From Meghimatium bilineatum (taxonomy: Eukaryota; Mollusca; Gastropoda; Stylommatophora; Philomycidae): a stretch of DNA of 64,000 bases. Shown in pieces: positions 22,641 to 35,100 of the stretch. The notes under the pieces were generated by a model. It saw only the letters and a program-made list of their open reading frames with translations. It did not search any database and had not been told where the DNA came from. The translations under genes and the position numbers were made by a program. Location of the stretch: the NCBI GenBank assembly GCA_034231615.1, contig CM067306.1, forward strand, positions 62,482,813 to 62,546,812, in the 5' to 3' direction. How positions within the stretch are numbered: position 1 is the stretch's first letter; the number at the start of each line of letters is the position of its first letter.

Positions 22641-23007
22641 GGTATTCTAATGATTTTTTTCTGTAACATTTTGTTGCATAAAAACATGTAAAGAAAAGCA
22701 AAATAAAACAAATTATATCCTTAGATATTTTATAGACTCATTAAATTGTGCCAGTTCGAATTGAAAAAAAAATAATTAAAACAAAACATTTATTGTCCGT
22801 ACTTTCTACGCTAACAAATTTGAAATAATTAAACAAGTTGTGCTGAATGCTTGGCGTTGATAGTTGTTGATAAGAGATACAATAAAACATTGACATTAGA
22901 ACTGTTGACATCATTTATGAATAATGAAGTAAAAATGCTGCCACCCCCCCCCCACCTCAAATAATAAAAATATGTGGGGTTATATGTTTTTTTGTTTCTT
23001 TTTACAG

Positions 23008-23058
23008 GAATACTTCCTTCTGTACGTTCATCAGTTCACCCAACATTACTAGAGCACA
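23008..23058 (+). other. Probable 5'UTR end of the mucin-like gene
   Basis: A strong acceptor (T-rich tract ending 'tttttacag' at 23007) lies 51 nt before the ATG at 23059, so the 5'UTR is probably split by an intron. The upstream non-coding exon and promoter were not located. Confidence 0.55.
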
Positions 23059-23101
23059 ATGCGAGGACATTTTCTACTGTACGTCATCTGCCTGGCCTGT
23101 T
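23059..23101 (+). CDS. Exon 1: start codon and signal peptide
   Basis: The ATG at 23059 opens MRGHFLLYVICLAC, a hydrophobic leader, followed by the consensus donor 'gtaagt' at 23102. It leaves one base (t), completed by 'tg' of exon 2 as Leu. This start is preferred because it is the only Met giving a leader in phase with exon 2. Confidence 0.8.
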
Positions 23102-26100
23102 GTAAGTTGAAAACTGTCTTGTGTAATGTGATACACGTGTCGAGGGGGGGGGGCCGCGGCAATGATGATAGTCCCGTATCAGTTATACAGTCCTGTAAAC
23201 TCATTGATTGTTCTTTAAAAATTGACGCTAATTGGTCAATTCTGTGATTTTCATTGGCTGTGGACAAAGTATACAGAAAACTTGTGACGGAATATATGGA
23301 CAAGCTCATACTTGTGTATGACAATGAAACTCAAAGGAAAAATGTCAAATAGCTTCACTTGTTTTTAGAATGATACATACGAGTCCACATGGCTGTATAA
23401 ATGACGAGGGAATATGATGTATTTTTTGTGTGTATAAAAATGGGTCAGTGCATACAGATCCTTCTCCTAATACAGATCCATGGTGATTGGGCATGCCCGT
23501 TTTGTATCCGTTGACTGTATTGTGGCTGCGCAGCGCAGTGGTTAGCGCTCTGGCTTCGCATATGAGTTGTCCTGGGTTCATTCCCCAGTTGAGGCGGAAA
23601 TGTGTATGTGTTTTTTTAAAGACCACAGCGGCTTCTGGATTGACCCAGCCTTAATTGGTACCGATTCAGACTATGGAGGAAAATACTGCGAGGAAGAGGA
23701 GATGGCCACCGCCCTCACATAGCAGAGCTACTGAAATGTGAGATGGCTAATATCTCACACCCTTATGGAAGTTAAATGCTATGGGTTACCTTACTTTTTT
23801 ACTTATGTGTTACCTTACATGTTTACTTATGTGTTGTTCATTGACTGGTGATACGCCTGTAACCCCAAACTAACCGCTCGGATCGGTTGGACAGCCATGA
23901 TTAGTGGCGCAGTAAGCAGGGCTAATATCTGGTGAAGGACGTGGTATATAGTTGTGAAAAATCAATATGGGGTTATCTATCTATAGCTTCTGTTAAACGT
24001 TATCCTGTTAATCGGAGCATATGAAGGCAACTATTTCTAATAGTGAAATGTATATTGAAATTTCAGAAAGCAATGGAAAACTACTGAAGTATTTATATTG
24101 CCTAGAAAATCACTACAGCTAGAAAATGCTGTGTTGATAACCATGTCCTGAATAGGATATGCTAGCAATGTTAAGGAAGTTCCTGCCAGTGTCATATGGC
24201 CGTTATTGTATATGAATTTATAAGGAATGCCATGACTCAAAATTAGAGGAAAAATAATAAACAATCTGAGATATACAGATGACACTGTTCTCTTAGCAGA
24301 AAGTGAACACGAACTATAATGACTAATAGATCAAGTCGATAAATCAAGTAAAGAATATGGACTGGATATAAACATCAATTTAAAAAAATCCATGATAAAC
24401 AGCAAAGTCACAGAACAGTTCAAAGCCACACCTCTGATGCTTTGAGATGTGGATACATAGAAGAATAGGTAGAGCATCATGGAAAGAGAAGAAAACAAAC
24501 AAACATGTTCTAACAACACTTAATATGAAGAAAGAATTATTAAAGGAAATAAAGATCTATCAAATAACATATTTTGGACACATTAAAAGATATGACACCT
24601 TGTTGAAGATATGACACCTTGAGAGTAAAGTCGAAGATAGGCGAGCAAGAGGTAGGCAGAGCTACAAGTGGGAGAGCAACATTACGAGATGGACAGGTTA
24701 CAGTCTAGCAGAGAACATCACCAAAAACAAGATTCAAGGGATGTTGCAGACAACCTTAATTGCGGAGACGGCACTTGATGATCATGATGATGCGTATGAA
24801 TGAATCTTAGTTCACGCTTGAATGTGGAGCACCTAAGCGTGGATCTCATGCTTATTTTTGTCCCCGGACACGCGGGCGTGGAGGGAAACGAACAGGCTGA
24901 CCAATTAGCTAGGCTCGCCACCACAACAGACGGTCAGGATATGAACCGAGCAGACATACTCATTGCTCTTCATGAATCCTCATGATCAGGGGATTTTGAG
25001 ATGAATGAGCATGAGTCAGTATCGAGAATGCGCAAATTGGGAGTGAGGATGGGCGTGCCCGTAGAGAACCCCTGACAAAGATTTCACAAAGAGCAGTGAA
25101 CCAACAGAGAACCGGAACCATCAGCCGTTATACCCTGAGAGATTTACTGAAGCGGAGATCTGACCACCTATAGACTTGTCCGGTGTGTGAAGAGGATAAT
25201 CAACATACCTAATACCTATGTGGAGCACAAAATGGAAACGTTGTCATCAGCAATGCTTGTCATAAGAAGTCACTAAGGACGTTTGGGATAGAGTTGACTA
25301 CCTCAGCACATGAATTGTATTGTGATGAAACATGTTAAAACCCCATAGTTGTGACTGCTGGGAGGGAGTCATTCTTTTCAATGTGGAATACAAACATGAT
25401 GCAATTCATCTCCTACAAAGATATCAACAGACCGCAGACTGTTGGGTCACCTTTACCGATTGAGGATCTCATGCACAGATGAATGTCCATATGGATCCGG
25501 AACCCAGACTCCGGAACACATACTTCAGGACTGCTCAACATACACAGAGCAGAGACATCAGACCTGGCCAGAGGATACAGACTTGAGGCAAAAGCTATGG
25601 GGCAGCTGCTCTGACCTGGAGAAGATGGTGGACTTCGTCTTGACGACTTGCCTGACAATATAGCATGACCACAGTTGCTGAACGCATAAGAAGAATCCTT
25701 TTATTGCAGCATGCTACTGTATTTTTCCCATTAGGGGAAAACAGGTAGTATTCAAGTGGCTTGTGCGATAAAGGCTGCAAGCCCTTGTTGTCACCATTTC
25801 ATGTTCAGTGTGGCTTTTTAAATTTACACTCCAACAGAAAAAAACATTATCGAACTCTGGACCTCATGGTTGTGAGACATATGCTCTAACCTCTCAGACA
25901 TGCGCTACTCAAAATTGAAGAACAAGAAGTACACGACAACATCCCTTCAAGAGAAGGACCCTCCCCCTCCCCTTTAATGAAATTGCATCTATGGTCCTGA
26001 GGATGTCCAATTCGTGTCATAGCAGTTGATACAACTACATCGAGTCTCAGTGAGTCATCTAGAACTCGCAGAACATCAGGAACCCCACCCACCAATCGAA

Positions 26101-29100
26101 ATGTATACAAGAGAAGCACCAATCTGGAACCTAAGGTGAAACTCCATCCCATTACATAACAGATAAATTCGTAGTCCATCAGAGCTCTATGATCATCACC
26201 AGTTGGTGTTCAGACCGGTCCAGCATATTCGTTTGGGTTCGTTTCTGTTGTGTGGAGGCTATAGAGAGAATTGAACAATCCTAGCATCCAAGTATCTTTC
26301 TATCTATCCATCCATCTCCCTTCCCCCCCCCTCTCTCTCTGCCCACCTGCCTGGTCTATCTTAAGTATCTTATCTTTTCTATCTTATATTTTCTATCTTA
26401 TTTTTTCTCTTATCTTTCTTACCTTATCTTTCTTATCTTATCTTTCCCATCGTATCTTTTCGATCATATCTTATCTTATCTTAGCTATCTTATCTATCTA
26501 CCCAGCCATACACCCATGATCTTTTTTCACCTTTTACTTTAAGGTATCACTTTAATCACTTGAATCATCACTTTTACTTTAAGGTATCTTTTTAATCACT
26601 TAAGTAATCACTTTATATTTTGATATTTTTTGCTTTATGTTTATGCGCTTCTTGAGAAAGTTCATAGTTTCGCTGTAATGTAGAAAATCATCCTTGTTCT
26701 TTTGTTTATTGCTATTTAGTCATTTTTTTACTTTGATAGTTAGACTTTAACAGTAACCTTAGAACTTTATTTATCGATGTAATGTGTAGCAGGATTGAAT
26801 GATGATCGATTTTCGGGGTATGGCATGTTTGGGTTGCTTGATATGCAGTAGTAATGTGTGACATCTCAGAATGTTGGTAACTCCTTCAATCCACCTTTTT
26901 CTTGGTCTTCCTCTTGCTGTTTCTTATTTCATGTTGTATGCTCTTACTGATGGCCAGTATCAAAATAAAACAGTTCACATGCAACACTGGTAAATATACT
27001 AAACGTATGCGCAACGTTCCCTCTAATTATCTTTTAACGTGAGCAAATATAAAGATGTCTGAGCAGTGAATATTTCCATTGGAAGGCTTCTACCACCTAA
27101 AAAGAAGTTCATTCGTTCATACCTTATGTAAGTTGGTACTACATTTTGTAAACTGTACCTTTTAATGATGCACGCTGTGGTGAACCCGCACACGTTAGAT
27201 TGAATATTGCATTTGGGTGATACCTAAAATAAAAAAAGTTGAAATATTAATATCCTTTATAGGTTATGCTTGAACATTAATAATACTTATAAGTTAAAAC
27301 AAACCAAGAATTTGTATCAAATTGTACAAGAAGAAGACACCAGAATCACATCAGATATGTACTTAGAATGAATAGAAACAGACTTCCTAAACAAACTTCT
27401 ATCATGTGGAATGCAGAGGGAAAAAGGAAAGTAAGCCACACAACAGAAACTAAACAGAATAATCAATAGAAAATGCTCAATATTGTGAATAAGCAATAGA
27501 CAAGAACTACAACAACTTGCATTGGATTGCTCAACATGGAAGGATATTACAACTGTCCTATGTGCCATCTTTGGCCCAAAAGGAACTAACTACATATCTA
27601 ACTAACTCAGCTACCTAACTAGTTAGACAGAAAACTAAACTAACTAACTCAGCTAATTAACTAATTAACTAGTTAGACAGACAACTAAACTAACTAACTC
27701 AGCTAATTAACTAATTAACTAGTTAAGACAGACAACTAAACTAACTCAACTAATTAACTATTTAGACAGACAACTAAACTTAGCTAACTAACTAACCCAG
27801 CTAATTAACTAACTAGCTAGTTAGCCAGCCAACTAAACTAAACTAACCTAACTAACTAGCTAGCTAGCTAGCCAACTACCGGTAAACTAAATTTAAACTA
27901 ACTAACCCAACTAACTAGCTAGCTAGCTAGCCAGCCAACTAAACTAAACTTTAACTAACACAGCTAACTAACTAGCTAGCCAGCCAACTAAACAACAGTA
28001 ACTCGAGTAACTAGCTAGCCCCGCTAACTCAACTGATCCGGCTAACTCGACGGACCTGGTCAACTCTATGGACCCGGCTAACTCAACTAATGCAGCTAAC
28101 TAACGCAGCTAACTAACTAGCACATACTATAATCATTATATTAGCAATATTATTATTATTCTTACAGTGACAGGGGTCACCCCTCTGAAACTCTCCATTG
28201 GAAAAAAGATCACAGATATTGCAAAACAGTTGACCTCTGACTCTGATGCTGCCCTTAACAGATTACAGGAATTTGTTTCAGATCAATTTGGAAATGCCGC
28301 TGATTCTAACAAAGCATCAGGTAATGATGAAGTAACAGATGAAGTCAATCAAAATGGGGAAACTCACATTGCATCAGCCATTTGCCTGTGGTACTTTGTT
28401 CGCTGGAAAAAGAGACAATCTCCTAATAAATGAGTGAAACAAATATGAAAATAAGGGTGATACAACAGCTGTAACAATTGCAGAGGGACCACTTCTAAGG
28501 ATCTTTGACAAAATGTACACTGATATTTTTCTCAATATGTTACTTCTGCTGTGGATCGAACCCAGAACCTCTGCATGACCTTAGCATATAGATCAAGTAG
28601 AGAAATAATCTTCTCAGACAGATTCAACAGAGGTGCAGCCATAATCATCTCAGATAGATTCAACAGAAGTGTAGCCATAAAAAACTATTATCTGAACTCA
28701 CTAAAACCTATGATTTGGTCAGTAGAATGGAACTTTATTTTGAAGTTCCTTCAAGAAAATTGACAGCCAATAAATTCTGATAGAAAGTTTTAGATGTATA
28801 TCAAGCAGTGATCTGGACACTTTTCTACACCAATCCAAATTGCTGAGGACAGTGGTGTTTAGGGAGCTTGATATCTCCAATGTTGCAACACTGATGGCTT
28901 GCAAGTATTATTGTCATATTTTAATAACATTATATCTATTGGCAGCTGGCCACTTGTTTAAGAAAATTCAACATGAAGATAGATAAACTGCTAAAGAATC
29001 ATATCCATTGATAAGATAGAGGGCAGCTGGTCACTGAAAAGCAAATGATTAAATGATTAGAAAGTGTGCAGCAAAAATCCAGTTCATTAAATAAAATTCT

Positions 29101-32100
29101 ATACAAACTTTACTAACGGATCACTCATTTATAGTGATAGCAATAATTGTTTACACACATGACCGCAGATCAAATGGCGTTCATAAGTGATCATATTGAG
29201 TCAGTGATAAATATTATATATCGATTAGGGGCAATTTTTTATTTCAATTTTCTACTAAGCCTCCCTCTCGTAATCTTCCATATATCTTATTCACTCCGTA
29301 TGTTATTCATGGTAGGTTGAGTATAACTCATTTTAAAAATAGATTGGGAAAAGAAGCATTCATGTCTGCACTCACTTGATGTCTTGTGTGTTAAGTTAGT
29401 TTTAATACACCTCACTTGATGACTTGTGTGTTAAGTTAGTGTTAATACACCTCACTTGATGACTTGTGTGTTGAGTTAGTGTTAATACACCTCACTTGAT
29501 GACGTGTGTGTTGAGTTAGTGTTAATACACCTCACTTGATGACTTGTGTGTTGAGTTAGTGTTAATACACCACACTTGATGACGTGTGTGTTGAGTTAGT
29601 GTTAATACACCTCACTTGATGGCTTGTGTGTTAATACACCTCACTTGATGGCTTGTGTGTTAATACAAAAGAAACGCACATTTTTAAAGTTACTTTTATA
29701 AAAGATATTCACTGATTGGGCATCATTCAACCTATCGACTGTGTCCACCTAGTCATTACCTTCTCGTTGTTACCTAAATTGTACTCACCTTGTGATTTGT
29801 TAGGTCATTATAGAGGTCAAGGTGAAAACAACATTTGTTACAATAACTTGTGATAAGTTCATGAGAATCCCATGAAACTTACAGAATGTAAAACTCTCTG
29901 ACCATACTGAATGCCTATAAAAGATTGACTGTCCTTGAATAAATTCAGTTGAAAATTAAATGCTCAAGTAGGATTCATCTCGCTACAGAATAATGATACA
30001 TCATCATTGGGCACTTACAGACTGGCCAATCACACAGTGTAGTGACCAGACAATTTAATCTGGTTAGAATCACCATTAGTTGCTTTTGGAGGGGATTTCA
30101 ACAAACTGGCTCAGTGGTAGACCAGCATCGCAGTGGAAGATCCAGAGTCACAACTCCTGCCAAAGACTGCTTACAGCTGTCTATGGCTGCATAACCTCAG
30201 GAATTGGTTTGCACCTGCATCCTCCACAGTTCACTCAATGCCAGCTCCTCCACATGGTGGTGGAGGTGTACTGATGTGGGTAGGGGGGCAATAAACTTCA
30301 TGGGAAGAATTGACCTGGTCCAAATTAAATACGCTTAAATGCTGAACAATATGTTGCTGAAATTGTTTGTTCTTGCGTCTTTCCAATTTTGGCTGCACAA
30401 GGGTTGATTTTTCAGCAGGGTAACACTCAACTTCATGTGGCACAATTCACATCCAAGTTCCTCGCTGACAACAATGTCCATACCATTTCATGGCCAGCCA
30501 TGTCATCAGACATGAACCCCATAGAAAATTTATGGGATGAACTTGACAGATGACTCCGTCAGCGAGACATGGCTCCAGCCAATCTCCTACAGTTGTCTCT
30601 TGCACGGCAGGAGGAGTTAGCTGCCATCTCACAATAAATGCAACGGCTAACCGGATCCATGTCACAGAGATGCCATTCTCTGATAAAGGCCAGAGGAGGC
30701 CATATACCTTACTGAAACAGAGACCTCAGTCGCAAAGCATAAAGCTCCAAACCAAATTTAATTAACATCATTTCATTGTTAGTCTGAAAAGTTCTTCATC
30801 CGAAGGTTGAAACATTAATTCCATAAAATAACATTTTGGTATACGTTTGAAATTTGGTGTCCATTATCACTGTAATAATGCATTTGTGTGTGTGTTTTTA
30901 AAACAGTATATATATTAATTTAGCACACTTAAACCTTTCAGAATCGATGGCCGCCTGTCGTATAGATAATATCATGCTGTTCCGTTATTTCTCTGTTTGT
31001 CTTGTCTCACATGTATTTTGAACCATGCCTAGGAGTTTGAGTAGATACAGTAGGAGTTTGAGAATGAACTCTGAAAAAGAAAAAGAACCTGAAACTCTTT
31101 GAACACAGAGTGAATGGCTTAACCACTAATTTAGGGAAATCACCAAAATGTTCATTAAGTCAAGTAATGTTCATATCTTCTGAATATTTTATTTGGGGGG
31201 TATTTTCATGGTTTTTTTAATAAGAAATGTTTGCTGAGGAATTATCTGTGAGCCTCCAAAGATTTTAAATCTTTTCTTATATAAAACTCTATAAAATCTT
31301 TATCTCTATAAATATTTCTGGACAGATATGTGAATCCCCTATTTCAAATTTTTTCTCTGTGGTTGCCTGAAAGTCTTCATAGTCTCTGGGAAGGAGGATG
31401 GACAATATGGCTCATCTTGAGAACCACTGCACTTGAAAATATCTTGCTAGCCAGCATGGTGTGAGAACACAAGCAGGTGTACATATTGTGTTTATTTGAA
31501 AGTTTGTCAGGCGATTATCATACCAATGTCACATTTCTTGGAAACATAAAATATTATCTACCAGTGTTACCTATTTCACAACTGTTGTGTAATTATCATA
31601 TATGCCATTTTTAATGTCGGTCATTTTCTTGTTCAGGTGACCTTCCATTTCAAGGCTTAACCACAGCTCAATCAACAACTGGTGTCGATGCTAGCACTAA
31701 TTCACCAGGCGCAAGTGCAGATAGCAGCAGCGACTCAACTACTGTGTCAAGTATTACTGGTGACACAAGCACTGGATCTGTTATAATTGGTGACACAAGC
31801 ACTGGATTTGTTATAACTGGTGATACAAGTACTGCACCAATAGTACCTGGTGACACAAGCACTGTTTCTATTATAATTGGTGACACAAGCACAGGATCTG
31901 TTATAACTGGTGACACAAGTACTTCACCAATAGTACCTGGTGACACAAGCACTGGATCGGTTATAACTGGTGACACAAGTACTGCACCAATAGTACCTGG
32001 TGACACTAGCACTGGATCAGCTATAACTGGTGACACAAGTACAGGATCTATTATAACTGGTGACACAAGTACTGGATCTGTTATAACTGGTGACACAAGT

Positions 32101-35100
32101 ACTTCACCAATAGTACCTGGTGACACAAGCACTGGATCGGTTATAACTGGTGACACAAGTACTGCACCAATAGTACCTGGTGACACTAGCACTGGATCAG
32201 CTATAACTGGTGACACAAGTACAGGATCTATTATAACTGGTGACACAAGTACTGGATCTGTTGCAACTGGTGATACAAGTACTGGATCTGTTGCAACTGG
32301 TGGCACAAGTACTGAATCAATTATAACTGGTGACACAAGTACTGGATCTGTTGCAACTGGTGACACAAGCACTGGGTCTTTTATAACTGGTGACACAAGT
32401 ACTGGCTCAAATATACCACCACAAAGCACCAGTATTGGTGTTACAAATGTTGAAAACACCACAGAGGGCTGGACCAGAAATATCACCTCAACAATGATAG
32501 ATACTACATCAAACACAATAGCACCAGCAACAACAATGGCACCAATTGATGTGAAACATGATGGTAAGTTTCTAAAGATAAACACATTGAATTGTCTGTA
32601 TCAAATTCTTTATTCCATTGTTTCTACATCTGAAATCTCTTTATTTCTCTGCTTAACCATTTGATGGTTGTTTGTTTGGTTGCTGATCCAGCGGTCCATG
32701 GGCTCATTTCCTTTGACCTAATGCCATTAAATGGCATTATATTGCTGGGAAGTCTGTGGATTTTCGGCCCATCCCTGGATAGAGCCAGAGAATAACTATC
32801 ACACCTCCAGGAAGGTAGGTTTCAACCTATGCATTGCACCAAGCCACTGTAGCCAAGATAGGGTTCACTGTGCTCATTCCCCACCACCAATTGACTACTG
32901 GTTATGCCAAACTTCTCTATTGCTCCAGGCATGCAACCAAATGTTCACGTCAAAAGGATTGTCACGTCCTGAGTCACTGTGACTCTATGATGGGTTTCAG
33001 CCATAGGAAAAAACAGTGCTGTCAGTTGCCTCCTCCCCAGTGCTGCACAGTACATCTCTGGTTCCCTCCCATCCACAGAGGATGCATACATATATATTCA
33101 GGTAAACATGAAACACATTTCAACAACAAAATAAAAGCATAATTGTATAGATGACATGCCATGAAGCTTCTCTAAGAAGATAACCTCAATATAACGGCAT
33201 GTCATCCACTAAGATTTTCTGTTGCATGGGTGGTTTGTCTAGTGGGCCATTGGTGAGTCCCACAGACACAACCACATGCGTATAACCATTTTATCAGCCA
33301 TAGATCTTAGTTAAGGTTACCATATTTACCTCTTCTCAAAGGAGGACAAAAGAAGCATTTGACAAGTGAAGACAAAAATAAGCCATGTTTTTATATGTAA
33401 AATAAGCCATGTTTTTATACGTAAAATAAGCCATGTTTTTATATGTAAAATAAGCCATGTTTTTATATGTAAAATCAAACTTTTATATTAGTATGCAACT
33501 ATCCATCATTACAGATGATAGCATTGTTGTGCTATAAGAAATATAGACAATAATTTATGATCCATGGCGAGGATGGATAGGATTCAGACCAATATGAGCC
33601 AAAAATGTCTTTCATAGTATGTACAAGAAAGCATATGCCCACTAGTACCATTGTGTGATGTTGTATGTCTTCTTAGTTTGTAGCCCTTGAACTAATGCTA
33701 TTACTTTCTCCTTTGTTTTTATGCTAATCTTTTATTTCCCCTCCATACAACATGATCCATGCCATCCTGTTCCTTTAATTCCATATCAATGCCCGCATCA
33801 TGCATATAACATTTGCATAAGTCTTTGTACAAAAGTAGTGATCAACCCTGATATATTTTCCCATACTAATTTTCCATAAAGAGTAGATTCTTCTGTTTTT
33901 TGTCATTTTCCATCCTCCGAGTGTGTCACAGCCATCTGAGTCTGCACAGTCTGAGCATAGAGAATACTTTGGTATTGTCTGTTCTTTCTAATTCCAATAC
34001 ATCAGCATTAGTAACCTGACCTGCCACCTAACTTCCAGAATCCTACAATTTAAAGTTTGCAACATAACATTTTAAATTCAGAGGTAAATTGACACGCTCG
34101 ACAGTCGAAGAATAGACCAGTATTCAAACATGGCTTCGTTTCTGTCGACCAGCATGCACCGTCCAGATGTAAAGCTGGTTGTTTTCGTGGAAAGGTATTA
34201 TCGAACTTTTCCTCGCTCTGAAAGTTTGAACGATTTCCTTTAATTTCTGAACATTTTAATAGTTTAGTTGTGGCTTTTCAATGTTATATGGCTTTGTCTC
34301 AGGTTCTTAGGTTTTCATTGATGATTTTCTTCTCAGATTTGGTTGTATCTCCTTGATGCTATTTAACATTGTCTCAGATTCTTAGATTTTCATTTATAAA
34401 GTTTCTAACTATTTAACATATCCTAAGTTTTATTGGTCACTGAGACTTTTGTCTCTATCTAGGTCCTAAGCATTGAGAAGAATGAATGTCAATATTTACC
34501 TTAAATGTATATATATTCTAATGTTTGAACTTTCTGGAACTCGCAATCTCATTTGTTGATTTCACAACGGTCCCAATGATGCATATTTTCTCATGACGCA
34601 AAAAAAGAGATACAATTAAATCAGTAACAAAAATAAATCTTTAATATTCTTACTATTGGCATATTAAAATAATGTATACACTATACTTCACATCTACATA
34701 AAAAAATGTATTGACTACTATTACTACACATCTACATTTAGAAAATGTATACACTACTATTACTACATATCTACATAAAAATGTATACAATACTCCTACA
34801 CATCTACATAAAAACATTATATACACTAATATTACACATCTACTACACACTCACATAAAGAAATGTATAAACTACTACTTACTACACATCTACATAAAAC
34901 ATGTATACACTACTACTACACATCTACATAAACAAAATATTGTTCTCACAATTTTTTCTTCTTATTTTTATACTTCTCTGAAGATTGAATTTGTTTTAAC
35001 AATGTTGTATTACTTTTTTTTAAGTAACTATGAGCATGTTAACTTGTTGTGTCTCTAAATTTAGGCCCTATATTGCACACACACACAAAATAACTCTCAG

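Noticed and set aside
27317-27568. Minus-strand 83-codon frame
   Set aside because: Shadow of the plus-strand LINE-K tail.
31668-32585. 305-codon open frame antisense to the mucin exon (VLVSPVITDP repeats)
   Set aside because: It is a by-product of the 30-nt repeat, which has no stop in that frame. The sense strand has matching exon phases and splice sites.
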